Positions 32,834-41,485 of a stretch of 49,566 nucleotides of DNA are shown here, one piece after another. A program made the translations under genes and the position numbers. The notes under the pieces were generated by a model, which saw nothing but the letters and a program-made list of their open reading frames with translations, was not told the DNA's origin and searched no databases. How positions within the stretch are numbered: the stretch's first letter is position 1; every line of letters starts with the position of its first letter. Origin of the DNA: Bacteroidota bacterium (lineage in GTDB: Bacteria; Bacteroidota; Bacteroidia; Bacteroidales; Lentimicrobiaceae); the NCBI GenBank assembly GCA_023417935.1, contig JAEZDY010000030.1, forward strand, positions 1 to 49,566, read 5' to 3'.

Positions 32834-33658
32834 TTACTTCTTCCTTCTTTCGATGATATACTTGCTCGAAGCTTTCTTCGGGTAGCGTGTTTTATAACCC
32901 TTTGAAGGTATGCCCTTACGTGAACGTGGGTGTCCACCGGAGGCTCTTCCTTCACCACCACCCATTGGGTGATCAACAGGATTCATAACAACTGCACGAG
33001 TGCGTGGGCGGCGTCCGAACCAACGGGTACGACCAGCTTTACCTGATACTTCAAGGTTGTGTTCAGTATTTGAAACAATCCCTATAGTAGCTTTGCATGT
33101 CTGCAGGATCATACGTGTTTCACCTGAAGGCAATTTGATTACAGCGAATTTACCATCGCGCGACATTAACTGGGCTGAAGAACCGGCACTGCGTGCCATC
33201 TTAGCTCCCTGACCCGGGCGCAATTCGATGTTATGAATTACTGTTCCGAAAGGTATCTCACTTAAGTAAAGTGAATTTCCTATTTCAGGTTGAACGCCTT
33301 TGCCTGATAAAACCTGCTGACCAACTTTTAATCCGTTGGGGGCTACAATATATCTCTTCTCGCCGTCAGCATAAAACAATAAAGCTATGCGTGCTGTGCG
33401 GTTAGGATCATATTCAATAGTTTGTACTGTTGCAGGAACATCTTCCTTATCACGTTTAAAATCTATGATACGGTATTTTTGCTTATGTCCGCCACCAATA
33501 GACCTAACGGTCATTTTACCATCGTTATTTCGTCCTCCCGATCTCTTTTGAGATACCAAAAGGCTCTTCTCCGGACTGGTGGCAGTGATGTCATCCATTG
33601 CGCTTACCAGTTTAAAGCGCTGTCCTGAAGTGGTCGGTTTGAATTTCTTTAAAGCCAT
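32834..33658 (-). CDS. rplB: 50S ribosomal protein L2
   Basis: A 274-residue protein needed for subunit joining and peptidyl transfer. The conserved C-terminal loop with the key His is VVMNPVDHPMGGGEGRASGGHPRSRKG; the SH3-like part has GPGQGAKMARSAGSSAQLMSRDGKFAVIKLPSGE (approximate). Length typical (273-276). 5 bp after rplW. Confidence 0.98.
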   Translation of the reverse strand: MALKKFKPTTSGQRFKLVSAMDDITATSPEKSLLVSQKRSGGRNNDGKMTVRSIGGGHKQKYRIIDFKRDKEDVPATVQTIEYDPNRTARIALLFYADGEKRYIVAPNGLKVGQQVLSGKGVQPEIGNSLYLSEIPFGTVIHNIELRPGQGAKMARSAGSSAQLMSRDGKFAVIKLPSGETRMILQTCKATIGIVSNTEHNLEVSGKAGRTRWFGRRPRTRAVVMNPVDHPMGGGEGRASGGHPRSRKGIPSKGYKTRYPKKASSKYIIERRKK

Positions 33659-33663
33659 TATCT

Positions 33664-33954
33664 TTAAATATTGCTATAAAAATCAATTGTTTCACCTTCA
33701 GCTAATGTTATGATAGCTTTTTTGTATGCACCAGAGTTACCCTTAACCATTCCGGTTTTAGTAAATCTGCTCTTAGCCTTACCGGCATAAGTCATAGTAT
33801 TAACTTCTTTAACATCAACTCCGTATAATTCCTCAACTGCTTTCTTTATCTGCAGTTTATTTGAGTCCTTCTTTACGATGAACCCGTAACGGTGGAGCTT
33901 ATCACCCAAGGCTGTCATCTTTTCCGTAACTACCGGCTTTATTATGATTCCCAT
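33664..33954 (-). CDS. rplW: 50S ribosomal protein L23
   Basis: A 96-residue protein at the tunnel exit that docks trigger factor and SRP: IIKPVVTEKMTALGDKLHRYGFIVKKDSNKLQIKKAVEELYGVDVKEVNTM. 50 bp after rplD and 5 bp before rplB. Confidence 0.97.
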   Translation of the reverse strand: MGIIIKPVVTEKMTALGDKLHRYGFIVKKDSNKLQIKKAVEELYGVDVKEVNTMTYAGKAKSRFTKTGMVKGNSGAYKKAIITLAEGETIDFYSNI

Positions 33955-34004
33955 CGTTCTGTATTATTAATGGTTTCTAATCTCAGCGCTTTTATGCGGT
34001 GAAT

Positions 34005-34634
34005 TTAATTTTGTAAAACTTTTTCTATTTCGGCAACCGATCCTTCAAGAATGATCAGATTATGAGCGCGAAGAATCTCGTATGTATTAAGGTCTGAAGC
34101 TCTTAGTACTTTAGCATGCTTCAGGTTACGGGACGACAAAAATAGTACTTTATTGCTTTCGCTCAACACCATAAGTGTCCTTTTACCTGTAAGTTTGAGG
34201 TTATCGAGCAATTCTATGAAAGTTTTAGTTTTTGGCTTCTCAATGTTGAGATCCTCAAGTACAACGATATTATTGTTCTTTGCTTTGTAACTCAGTGCAG
34301 ATAAACGAGCCAGTTGTTTAAGTTTCTGGTTCAGTTTAAAAGTATAGTTTCTTGGACGAGGACCGAATACCCTTGCACCACCACGCATTAAAGGTGATTT
34401 GATACTACCAGCCCTGGCGCCACCTGTACCTTTTTGTTTCTTCAGTTTACGGGTACTTCCTGAAACTGTCGACTTTTCCTTTGAACTATGTGTTCCCTGG
34501 CGTTGATTTGCAAGATATTGCTTTGCATCAAGGTAGATGGCGTGGTCGTTGGGCTCGATATTGTAGATCGAATCGCTCAGGGTAACTGTCCTGGCAGTCT
34601 TTTCCCCTTTTATGTTATAAACTTCTAGCTCCAT
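34005..34634 (-). CDS. rplD: 50S ribosomal protein L4
   Basis: A 209-residue protein; its extended loop reaches the exit tunnel constriction (GTHSSKEKSTVSGSTRKLKKQKGTGGARAGS, then RGGARVFGPRPRNYTFKLN). In E. coli L4 autoregulates the S10 operon through the rpsJ leader; the 69-bp spacer before rplC here is short. The start overlaps the rplC stop by 10 bp. Confidence 0.98.
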   Translation of the reverse strand: MELEVYNIKGEKTARTVTLSDSIYNIEPNDHAIYLDAKQYLANQRQGTHSSKEKSTVSGSTRKLKKQKGTGGARAGSIKSPLMRGGARVFGPRPRNYTFKLNQKLKQLARLSALSYKAKNNNIVVLEDLNIEKPKTKTFIELLDNLKLTGKRTLMVLSESNKVLFLSSRNLKHAKVLRASDLNTYEILRAHNLIILEGSVAEIEKVLQN

Positions 34635-35254
34635 CGTTCAATTATTACGTATGATCCATTTGCTCCGGGTACTGCACCCTTTACCAATAACAGATTCTTG
34701 TCCTTAACTATTTTTATTATCTGAAGGTTGATAACCTTTCTTCTCTTGCTGCCTGTTTGGCCTGCCATGCGCATTCCCTTGAATACCCTTGATGGCCATG
34801 ATGATGCTCCTACTGAACCCGGCGCTCTTAACCTGTTATGCTGTCCGTGGGTTGCTCCACCTACTCCTGCAAAGCCGTGGCGTTTTACAACACCCTGGAA
34901 TCCTTTACCTTTAGTAGTTCCGACTACGTCAACAAACTCACCTTCTGTAAATACATCTACCTCAACAGCTTCACCAAATTGCTTGCGGTGATCAGCTTCA
35001 AAACGTGTAAACTCTACAAGTTTCCTTTTCGGTGTTATTCCAGCCTTTGCAAAGTGACCTTTCATAGCCTGGGTAGTATGCTTTTCTTTCTTATCCTCGA
35101 AAGCAAGCTGAATGGCTTCGTACCCATCAACTTCTTTTGTCCTGATCTGTGTGACAAAACAAGGGCCGGCTTCAATGACCGTAACTGGTATATTCTTGCC
35201 GTTGGCATCGAATACACTGGTCATTCCGATTTTTTTTCCTATAATTCCTGACAT
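34625..35254 (-). CDS. rplC: 50S ribosomal protein L3
   Basis: A 209-residue early 50S assembly protein near the peptidyl-transferase centre: GIIGKKIGMTSVFD at the start and the central finger VVKRHGFAGVGGATHGQHNRLRAPGSVGASSWPSRVFKGMRMAGQTG. 69 bp after rpsJ, overlapping rplD. Confidence 0.98.
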   Translation of the reverse strand: MSGIIGKKIGMTSVFDANGKNIPVTVIEAGPCFVTQIRTKEVDGYEAIQLAFEDKKEKHTTQAMKGHFAKAGITPKRKLVEFTRFEADHRKQFGEAVEVDVFTEGEFVDVVGTTKGKGFQGVVKRHGFAGVGGATHGQHNRLRAPGSVGASSWPSRVFKGMRMAGQTGSKRRKVINLQIIKIVKDKNLLLVKGAVPGANGSYVIIERWS

Positions 35255-35323
35255 TGCAGTATCATGTTTAATTTGATGATTCTTTTTTCAAACAGCACTC
35301 GGTGTATTTTACACTGAATTCTA

Positions 35324-35629
35324 TCACACTTTAATTTCTACTTCTACTCCGCTTGGCAATTCCAGTTTCATCAGCGCATCAATTGTTTTGCTGGTGGTAC
35401 TGTAAATATCGAGCAAACGTTTGTAAGAGTTCAATTCAAACTGCTCTCTCGATTTCTTATTGACAAAGGTTGACCTCAACACAGTGTAAATCTTCTTATT
35501 CGTTGGCAGGGGAATTGGTCCGTTGACAACTGCACCGGTTGATTTTACGGTCTTAACGATCTTTTCGGCTGATTTGTCTACCAGGCTGTGATCGTACGAT
35601 TTCAGTTTAATTCTGATCCTTTGGCTCAC
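35324..35629 (-). CDS. rpsJ: 30S ribosomal protein S10
   Basis: A 101-residue 30S head protein (also NusE in other bacteria): RIRIKLKSYDHSLVDKSAEKI, TGAVVNGPIPLPTNKKIYTVLRS and SREQFELNSYKRLLDI. It lies directly after fusA (33 bp), so the str and S10 operons are continuous here rather than split by tuf. Confidence 0.98.
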   Translation of the reverse strand: MSQRIRIKLKSYDHSLVDKSAEKIVKTVKSTGAVVNGPIPLPTNKKIYTVLRSTFVNKKSREQFELNSYKRLLDIYSTTSKTIDALMKLELPSGVEVEIKV

Positions 35630-35662
35630 GTTACTTTGAGTTTATTGATTTAATGCTTTTCT

Positions 35663-37765
35663 TTATTTTATTAGGTAACCTTTAATCTTATATATTATCT
35701 CATCAGTCAGTGCTGAAGGTAATTCAGCATAGTGCGAAAACTCCATGCTTGAGGTTCCCCTGCCCGATGTTATGGTGCGTAAGCTTGTTACGTAACCAAA
35801 CATCTCTGCTAATGGTACATGTGCCTTTACTATCTGGTAACGGTTTTTATGCTCGATACCTTCTACACTTGCACGCCTCTTATTCAAATCACCGGTAATG
35901 TCGCCCACATATTCATCAGGCACATTAACTTCAAGTTTCATGATTGGTTCCATCAATACAGTGCGACCTTTACGGGCTGCTTCTTTGAAACCTACTTTGG
36001 CACAAATTTCAAATGCCAGCGAATCAGAATCAACAGTATGGAATGAACCATCAATTAATCGTACTTTTAAACTTTCAAGGCTGAAACCTGCCAATACACC
36101 ATTCTGCATGGCAACGCGGAAACCTTTTTCAATAGCAGGTATATACTCTTTTGGAATATTGCCGCCTTTTATATCGTTGATGAACTGTAGTCCTTTTATT
36201 CCTTCATCTGCCGGACCAATCTCAAACTGGATATCAGCAAACTTACCACGGCCACCATGTTGTTTCTTATAAATCTCACGATGCTCAATAGTTGAAACCA
36301 CTGCTTCTTTATAGGCAACCTGAGGATTTCCTTTATTAATTTCTATCTTAAACTCACGGCGTAAACGATCAGTAATGATCTCCAGGTGGAGTTCACCCAT
36401 TCCGCTTATCACTGTTTGACCGGTTTCACTGTCAATCCTTACATTGAAAGTAGGATCTTCTTCTGCAAGTTTTACAAGTGATGCTTCAAGCTTATCAACA
36501 TCATCCTGAGTCTTAGGCTCAACAGCAATACTGATAACAGGCTCAGGGAATGTAATTGATTCAAGTACTATAGGATGTTTTTCGTCGCAAAGTGTGTCAC
36601 CTGTGCGAAGTTCTTTAAAACCAACAAGTGCAGCAATATCGCCTGCCTCTATCTGGGTAAGCGGGTTCTGCTTGTTGGCATGCATCTGCATGATGCGTGA
36701 AATGCGTTCCTTCTTACCGGTACCTGTATTCAATACATAACTTCCGGCAGGCAGTGTACCTGAATATACTTTTACAAATGCCAGGCGACCAACATAAGGA
36801 TCAGTGGCAATTTTGAACACAAGTGCTGAGAATGGTGCATTCGGATCAGCCTTGCGGGTTTCTGTTGCTTCAGTACGGGGATTAATACCTTCTACTGATT
36901 CAATTTCTGCCGGGTTTGGCAGGTAATTTACAATCGCGTCAAGCAAAGGCTGAACACCTTTATTCTTAAATGAAGCACCGCAAAGAACAGGAGTGATACG
37001 ATGCTCAATAGTAGCTTTACGGATAACTGCACGCATTTCATCAGGAGTGATGGAATCATGGTCGGCCATAAACTTTTCAAACAACTTCTCATCCTCTTCA
37101 GCAACACCTTCAATCAGTTTTGAACGATACTCGTTCACCACTTCCTTCAATTCCTCAGGAACATCAGCTTCAGTGAATGTAGCACCCAGTGAATCGTCAT
37201 CCCATATTATTGCCTTATTTGAAATAAGGTCAACAACTCCTGTAAATGTTTCCTCTTCTCCGATAGGGATCTGTAAAGGAACAGGGTTAGCACCCAGTTT
37301 ATCCTTTATCTGATGTATCACTTCAAAGAAATCGGCACCTGCCCTATCCATCTTATTGACGAAACTAATGCGGGGCACCTTGTATTTATCAGCCTGTTTC
37401 CATACTGTTTCACTTTGAGGCTCAACACCACCAACAGCGCAGAAAATAGCAACAGCACCATCGAGTACCCTAAGTGAGCGCTCCACTTCAACAGTGAAGT
37501 CGACATGACCAGGAGTATCAATGATGTTGATTTTATATTTTTCATCCCTGCAATCCCAGTAAACTGTAGTTGCAGCTGAAGTAATTGTGATACCGCGCTC
37601 CTGTTCCTGGATCATCCAGTCCATGGTAGCGGTACCTTCATGTACTTCGCCAAGCTTATAGTTCTCACCTGTATAATACAGTATCCGCTCAGTTGTCGTG
37701 GTTTTACCCGCGTCAATGTGCGCCATTATGCCGATGTTGCGTGTATGTGCTAATTTAGCCGACAT
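35663..37765 (-). CDS. fusA: Elongation factor G
   Basis: A 700-residue translocase GTPase. The G motifs are AHIDAGKTTTTERIL (G1), RGITITSAAT (G2), DTPGHVDFTVEVERSLR (G3) and NKMDRAGADF (G4); the later domains include GMGELHLEIITDRLRREF and VLMEPIMKLEVNVPDEYVGDITGDLNKRRASVEG. Full length, no insertion. 47 bp after rpsG. No tuf gene is present in the run. Confidence 0.98.
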   Translation of the reverse strand: MSAKLAHTRNIGIMAHIDAGKTTTTERILYYTGENYKLGEVHEGTATMDWMIQEQERGITITSAATTVYWDCRDEKYKINIIDTPGHVDFTVEVERSLRVLDGAVAIFCAVGGVEPQSETVWKQADKYKVPRISFVNKMDRAGADFFEVIHQIKDKLGANPVPLQIPIGEEETFTGVVDLISNKAIIWDDDSLGATFTEADVPEELKEVVNEYRSKLIEGVAEEDEKLFEKFMADHDSITPDEMRAVIRKATIEHRITPVLCGASFKNKGVQPLLDAIVNYLPNPAEIESVEGINPRTEATETRKADPNAPFSALVFKIATDPYVGRLAFVKVYSGTLPAGSYVLNTGTGKKERISRIMQMHANKQNPLTQIEAGDIAALVGFKELRTGDTLCDEKHPIVLESITFPEPVISIAVEPKTQDDVDKLEASLVKLAEEDPTFNVRIDSETGQTVISGMGELHLEIITDRLRREFKIEINKGNPQVAYKEAVVSTIEHREIYKKQHGGRGKFADIQFEIGPADEGIKGLQFINDIKGGNIPKEYIPAIEKGFRVAMQNGVLAGFSLESLKVRLIDGSFHTVDSDSLAFEICAKVGFKEAARKGRTVLMEPIMKLEVNVPDEYVGDITGDLNKRRASVEGIEHKNRYQIVKAHVPLAEMFGYVTSLRTITSGRGTSSMEFSHYAELPSALTDEIIYKIKGYLIK

Positions 37766-37812
37766 TATGTTTGTTACTGTATTAATTGGGTTGATTATTT
37801 ATTAATTAAATA

Positions 37813-38280
37813 TTAGAAGCGGAAATGTGAGAATGCCTTGTTAGCATCAGCCATACGGTGGGTATCCTCTTTTCTCTTGAATGCGGCACCTTCTTCCTTG
37901 TAAGCAGCCATAATTTCACCGGCCAGTTTAGCAGCCATAGTTTTCTCATGACGTTTGCGGGAGAAAAGGATCAGATTCTTCATACCGATAGAGCTCTTAC
38001 GTGAAGGGCGGATCTCTGAAGGGATCTGGAAAGTAGCACCACCAATACGACGGCTACGTACCTCAACATTAGGGGTAACGTTATTAAGGCCTTTCTTCCA
38101 AATTTCAAGACCATCCTCAGAAGTTTTTTCAGAAACTATAGCGATGGCATCATAGAATATCTGGAAAGCCAGGTTTTTCTTTCCTGTGTACATCAGGTTG
38201 TTAACGAACTTGGTAACAAGTACGTCATTGAACTTCGGGTCAGGAAGAATGATTCTCTTTTTTGGTTTTGATTTCCTCAT
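37813..38280 (-). CDS. rpsG: 30S ribosomal protein S7
   Basis: A 155-residue primary binder of the 30S head, near the E site: MRKSKPKKRIILPDPKFNDVLVTKFVNNLMYTGKKNLAFQIFYDA and GGATFQIPSEIRPSRKSSIGMKNL. In E. coli it autoregulates the str operon through the rpsL-rpsG spacer; that spacer is only 34 bp here. Length normal. Confidence 0.98.
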   Translation of the reverse strand: MRKSKPKKRIILPDPKFNDVLVTKFVNNLMYTGKKNLAFQIFYDAIAIVSEKTSEDGLEIWKKGLNNVTPNVEVRSRRIGGATFQIPSEIRPSRKSSIGMKNLILFSRKRHEKTMAAKLAGEIMAAYKEEGAAFKRKEDTHRMADANKAFSHFRF

Positions 38281-38314
38281 TGTTTCTATACTTAATGGTT
38301 ACCTGAAACCGGCA

Positions 38315-38728
38315 TTATTTTTTACCTTTACCTTTAGCCGCTACTGCAACTTTGCCACCTTTCGGACGCTTGGTTCCGTACTTTGAACGACGTTGGTTAC
38401 GACCATCAACACCTGAGGTATCGAGGGCTCCCCTGATAATGTGATATCTTACACCTGGTAAGTCCTTAACCCTGCCGCCACGGATCATAACGATCGAGTG
38501 TTCCTGCAAGTTGTGACCTTCACCGGGTATATACGCGTTTACTTCCTTACTATTGGTAAGTCGAACCCTGGCTACCTTGCGCATTGCTGAATTAGGTTTT
38601 TTTGGTGTAGTGGTATAAACCCTTACACAAACACCTCTTCGCTGCGGGCAACCATCCAGAGCGGGAGATTTGCTCTTGAAAGTTAACTTATTACGTCCTT
38701 TACGAACCAATTGCGAAATTGTAGGCAT
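38315..38728 (-). CDS. rpsL: 30S ribosomal protein S12
   Basis: A 137-residue decoding-centre protein. It contains KSPALDGCPQRRGVCVRVYTTTPKKPNSAMRKVARVRL and GHNLQEHSIVMIRGGRVKDLPGVRYHIIRG. Lys at TTPKKPNS and Lys at GRVKDLPG are both wild type, so no streptomycin-resistance substitution is seen there. A short basic Lys/Ala/Gly tail ends the protein. First gene of the run, with a clear promoter about 55 bp upstream. Confidence 0.98.
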   Translation of the reverse strand: MPTISQLVRKGRNKLTFKSKSPALDGCPQRRGVCVRVYTTTPKKPNSAMRKVARVRLTNSKEVNAYIPGEGHNLQEHSIVMIRGGRVKDLPGVRYHIIRGALDTSGVDGRNQRRSKYGTKRPKGGKVAVAAKGKGKK

Positions 38729-38783
38729 ATCAATACTTTTAAAAATTTGTTTATCGCTGCTTTACCCTTTTTTTTGGGGACTG

Positions 38784-38813
38784 CAAAAGTACAACTATAA
38801 TTGAATAATACAA
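38784..38813 (-). promoter_or_regulatory. Promoter of the str/ribosomal run
   Basis: On the minus strand a TTG (38811-38813) is followed 19 bases later by TACTTTTG (38784-38791), an excellent match to the Bacteroidota sigma-ABfr consensus TTG-N19-TAnnTTTG. Transcription should start at about 38777-38779, giving a leader of roughly 50 bases before rpsL. Confidence 0.85.
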
Positions 38814-38821
38814 TACGCTGA

Positions 38822-39079
38822 TAAAAAAATAATTAGCTCTTCTTATTCAGCTCTCCGGATCTTGGTAAATGGTGGGAATTTGATAACCGGATAGACCTTT
38901 TGCAGTCTTTTGCCTTTTGATTAGACGTAATCAGCCTTCTAATTTTTGAAGAGGCACTCCTGCCCTTTGCTGATCGAAACCTATAGGTGTCTAAAATTTA
39001 TCAGGTTCCCGTGATTCGCTAAAATCTCAGAAATTTTACAATTCAAGGGTTTACTAATTAAAGCACACCTTTGATTTGA
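38822..39079 (-). ncRNA. Candidate small RNA or upstream leader, about 258 nt
   Basis: Between two consensus promoters there is a gene-free transcript region with no usable reading frame. It starts just after the box at 39085 and ends in TTTTTTT (38823-38829), like a terminator tract. The ends can pair: TAATTAG near the 5' end and CTAATTA just before the U-tract. Inside, AGGTGT and ACACCT can pair, and local hairpins are visible (GCC..TTC/GAAGGC, TGATT/AATCA, AGAC/GTCT). I cannot assign it to a known family; 6S RNA or a str-operon leader are the obvious alternatives. Confidence 0.5.
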
Positions 39080-39084
39080 GGGTG

Positions 39085-39114
39085 CAAAAATACAAACAAT
39101 TTTGACATCTGCAA
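39085..39114 (-). promoter_or_regulatory. Second promoter upstream of the candidate RNA
   Basis: On the minus strand a TTG (39112-39114) is followed by 19 bases and TATTTTTG (39085-39092). The spacing is identical to the rpsL promoter 300 bp downstream. A start near 39078 is expected. Confidence 0.8.
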
Positions 39115-39151
39115 CTATTTGGAGAAAAATATTTTAGGGGGAGGGAGTATT

Positions 39152-39187
39152 ATTGGGACCAGTGGGACTGGTGGGACCAGTGGGACG
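39152..39187. repeat. 9-bp array (GTGGGACCA-type), four units
   Basis: ATTGGGACC, AGTGGGACT, GGTGGGACC and AGTGGGACG in tandem, same family as 13487 and 18853. It abuts the T9SS gene fragment and, read through, would give Gly-Pro-Val-Gly residues. Confidence 0.85.
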
Positions 39188-39365
39188 CCAGTTCAGCATG
39201 AGCATATACAACAAATGGGGGCAACGTATTTTTGAAACCACTAATGCAACTGAAGGTTGGAAAGGGGAAGATGCATTACCGGGTGTTTATAACTGGTTTA
39301 TATCATACAGTAATGTGGTTGGGAAGGTATTTCAGTTGAAAGGGAGTGTTATGGTGGTGAAGTAG
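39188..39365 (+). pseudogene. C-terminal fragment of a T9SS type B (gliding-motility-associated) protein
   Basis: The frame reads FSMSIYNKWGQRIFETTNATEG, then GWKGEDALPGVYNWFISY and QLKGSVMVVK-stop, the last 60 residues of the CHU_C/T9SS type B sorting domain that directs secretion and surface attachment in Bacteroidota. There is no exoprotein in front of it: the frame simply enters the 9-bp array. It is a severed 3' end. Confidence 0.85.
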
Positions 39366-39394
39366 TTGCCGATAAAACTTTGATTTTAATTTAG

Positions 39395-40173
39395 TTTGAC
39401 TTATTTTTCTACTCCTATAAATTATCTCCTCAGGGATTAAATCCAGTTGGAAAAATCAGCCCAAGTCTATTTAACCTTCCCACACACAATGCTGCTGCTC
39501 AATATTTTGGTGAAATAAATATAAGTCCGGATGATTCTAAATTTGCTGCCTGTTATGAAGAATCAGGAAAAGTAGAATATGGGTCATTTAATACTGAAAC
39601 CGGTATTTTAAACCCTTTATTCATTATTGAGCCTGACACAACATGCGGTTCACCAACTGGTACTAGATCACCGGCAGGCCTGGAGTTCTCTTCTGATTCT
39701 AAACTTTTATATATTAATCATCTTCATGGTTATATCGATTTTTATGAATGTTCTAAAATACATCAGTTTGATGTTTCAATACCTGATTCTGCCCTTGTCA
39801 AACAATCAGAATATATCGTGGGAGTCGGTATGTCCAACGCAAGATACCATACCCTTTGAACAAGCATACCTGCTTGAAGCAACACAGGGATACGCCTCTT
39901 ATGAATGGAACACCGGCGAAGCCACCTACTACATCAATGTAACCGCCGAAGGAGAATATTCCGTAACCATGAAAACAACCGAAGGCTGTGAAGCACTGGA
40001 AAGCGTGTTTATGCTCAACACCTTCATCCCCATACAAGTACCCAACGCCTTCACCCCAAACGGCGACGGTCTAAATGACTCCTTCAAACCAGTGGTAAAT
40101 GCAGAGCTGGTGCGCCACTAATGCGGTTGGGAAGGTTTATCAGTTGAAGGGGAGTGTGATGGTGGTGAGGTGA
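39395..40173 (+). pseudogene. Fragmented T9SS exoprotein gene (beta-propeller, Ig-like and sorting-domain pieces)
   Basis: Three pieces in different frames. From 39395 a propeller-like segment reads YKLSPQGLNPVGKISPSLFN, NISPDDSKFAACYEESGKVEYGSF and SSDSKLLYINHLHG, ending at a TGA at 39857. The next frame continues from about 39830 with QDTIPFEQAYLLEATQGYASYEWNTGEATYYINVTAEGEYS and VPNAFTPNGDGLNDSFKPVVNAE, the Ig-like domain and start of a type B sorting domain, ending at 40121. The third piece, in another frame, is NAVGKVYQLKGSVMVVR-stop (to 40173), the very end of the sorting domain. The middle of the sorting domain is missing. No start codon or signal peptide is seen. Confidence 0.75.
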
Positions 40174-40212
40174 TACCGCTCAATCTTTTCTAATCGTTCC
40201 CACCCATCGTTC

Positions 40213-40231
40213 AGACGCCAGCATGGCGTCT
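40213..40231. repeat. Palindrome AGACGCC..GGCGTCT, copy a
   Basis: AGACGCCAGCATGGCGTCT, 7-bp arms, followed by CTAC. One of four copies in the accessory region. Confidence 0.8.
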
Positions 40232-40305
40232 CTACATTTGATGGTGTTATGACATGAATCATACATGGCATGAAAAAATCAACGTTTAACGCAACCCCGG
40301 TGTAG

Positions 40306-40324
40306 AGACGCAATGATTGCGTCT
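40306..40324. repeat. Palindrome AGACGCA..TGCGTCT, copy b
   Basis: AGACGCAATGATTGCGTCT, preceded by CAACCCCGGTGTAG. The longer context is shared with copy c at 46715. Compensating changes in both arms (C to A with G to T) keep the stem. Confidence 0.8.
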
Positions 40325-40375
40325 GTTTGTTGGTGTCTGTTGTAGGCATCTGTTTGTTGATGCGATTGTATGCCT

Positions 40376-41485
40376 TTATATAGCAAACGATTCCAACACC
40401 TCCCTCAACTGATCATTCTCAATCAAAAACCCATCGTGCCCGAAATCTGAGTATATCTCCTTATATATAGCATCCGGGAAAAGTGTTGCAAGGTGTTTTT
40501 GTTCATGCACGGGGTATAGGATATCGGTTGTGATGCCAATGACCAGCGTGCGCGCTTTTACCGCTTTGAGCAATTCTTCAATGTTTGGGCGTCCGCGCCA
40601 GATGTTGTGTGAATCAATGAATCTGGTTAGAATCATGTAGGAGTATGCATTGAAGCGCTTTACCAGCTTATCGCCCTGGTAGCGTTGGTAGGATGATACA
40701 TTAAAATCATTGATCTTATCATTATCCACTTCTGCCTGTGTGAGGTTATAAGCTTCAGCGGTTCTGTAACTGATCAGTGCAATTGACCGGGCTGCTTTCA
40801 TTCCCTGCAACCCGTCGGTTTCTTTTGGTGAGTTTATTGTCCCGATGCCTGTTTCCGGTGTCCCGATGTTTATTTCCGGTGTCCCGATGCCTGTTTCCGG
40901 CGCTACGATACCCGAATTCACATTTACCCACCTACTGAATGTCGCGTCAGCCATAATAGCCAACCTTTGTGATTCATTAAAGGCAATAACCCATGGACTG
41001 GCTTTAGCGCTGCAGGCGATCAGCACAATATGTTCAAACAAGTTTGGTTTCATGATTGACCATTCCATCGACTGGAAGCCACCAATTGAGCCACCAATAA
41101 CGGTATGAATCTTATCAATTTGCAGATGTTCACGCAGCAGATCGTTAGCTTTTACAATGTCCCTGATTGTAATTTCCGGAAAATCGTGCAGCCATTGCCT
41201 GCCGCTATCAGGGTTAATACTCAGCGGACCGGTTGTACCGTAACACGAGCCGAGCACATTGGCACAAACAATAAAATACTTTGCCGGATCATAAAACCTA
41301 CCCTCTCCCACCATCCCTGGCCACCAGTCGGCAGCATCTGAATTGGCAGTTAAGGCATGGCAAATCCACACAACATTATTTAGCTCCTTGTTATATGTGC
41401 CATAAGTGTGATAGGCAATTTCCAGCCCATTTATAATTGAACCGGTTTCTGTTACAAAGGGTGATGGGTGTTTGTATAATTGCAT
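40376..41485 (-). CDS. metX: Homoserine O-acetyltransferase with an in-frame repeat insert
   Basis: A 369-residue alpha/beta hydrolase that activates homoserine with acetyl-CoA in methionine synthesis. It shows WICHALTANSDAADWWPG, the nucleophile elbow GGSIGGFQSMEWS (Ser), NVLGSCYGTTGPLSI, and the late Asp and His in VIGITTDILYPVHEQ and YSDFGHDGFLIE. Between SRWVNVNSG and LQGMKAARSIALISYRT, three 21-bp repeats encode GTPETGI, GTPEINI and GTPETGI. No sulphur-regulation element is recognised upstream. A box TACCTTTG lies only 8 bases before the ATG. A dismembered second copy lies at 45479-47453. Confidence 0.95.
   Translation of the reverse strand: MQLYKHPSPFVTETGSIINGLEIAYHTYGTYNKELNNVVWICHALTANSDAADWWPGMVGEGRFYDPAKYFIVCANVLGSCYGTTGPLSINPDSGRQWLHDFPEITIRDIVKANDLLREHLQIDKIHTVIGGSIGGFQSMEWSIMKPNLFEHIVLIACSAKASPWVIAFNESQRLAIMADATFSRWVNVNSGIVAPETGIGTPEINIGTPETGIGTINSPKETDGLQGMKAARSIALISYRTAEAYNLTQAEVDNDKINDFNVSSYQRYQGDKLVKRFNAYSYMILTRFIDSHNIWRGRPNIEELLKAVKARTLVIGITTDILYPVHEQKHLATLFPDAIYKEIYSDFGHDGFLIENDQLREVLESFAI
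40847..40912 (-). repeat. In-frame 21-bp repeat inside metX
   Basis: GGTGTCCCGATG(C/T) starts about every 21 bp (plus strand, about 40837 to 40912), three clear copies. Each encodes the seven residues GTPE(T/I)(G/N)I. Confidence 0.8.

Noticed and set aside
39627..40121. 164-codon plus-strand frame as an intact protein
   Set aside because: Its first 70 codons are an out-of-frame reading of the propeller segment; only the end is true coding sequence of an Ig-like/T9SS piece.
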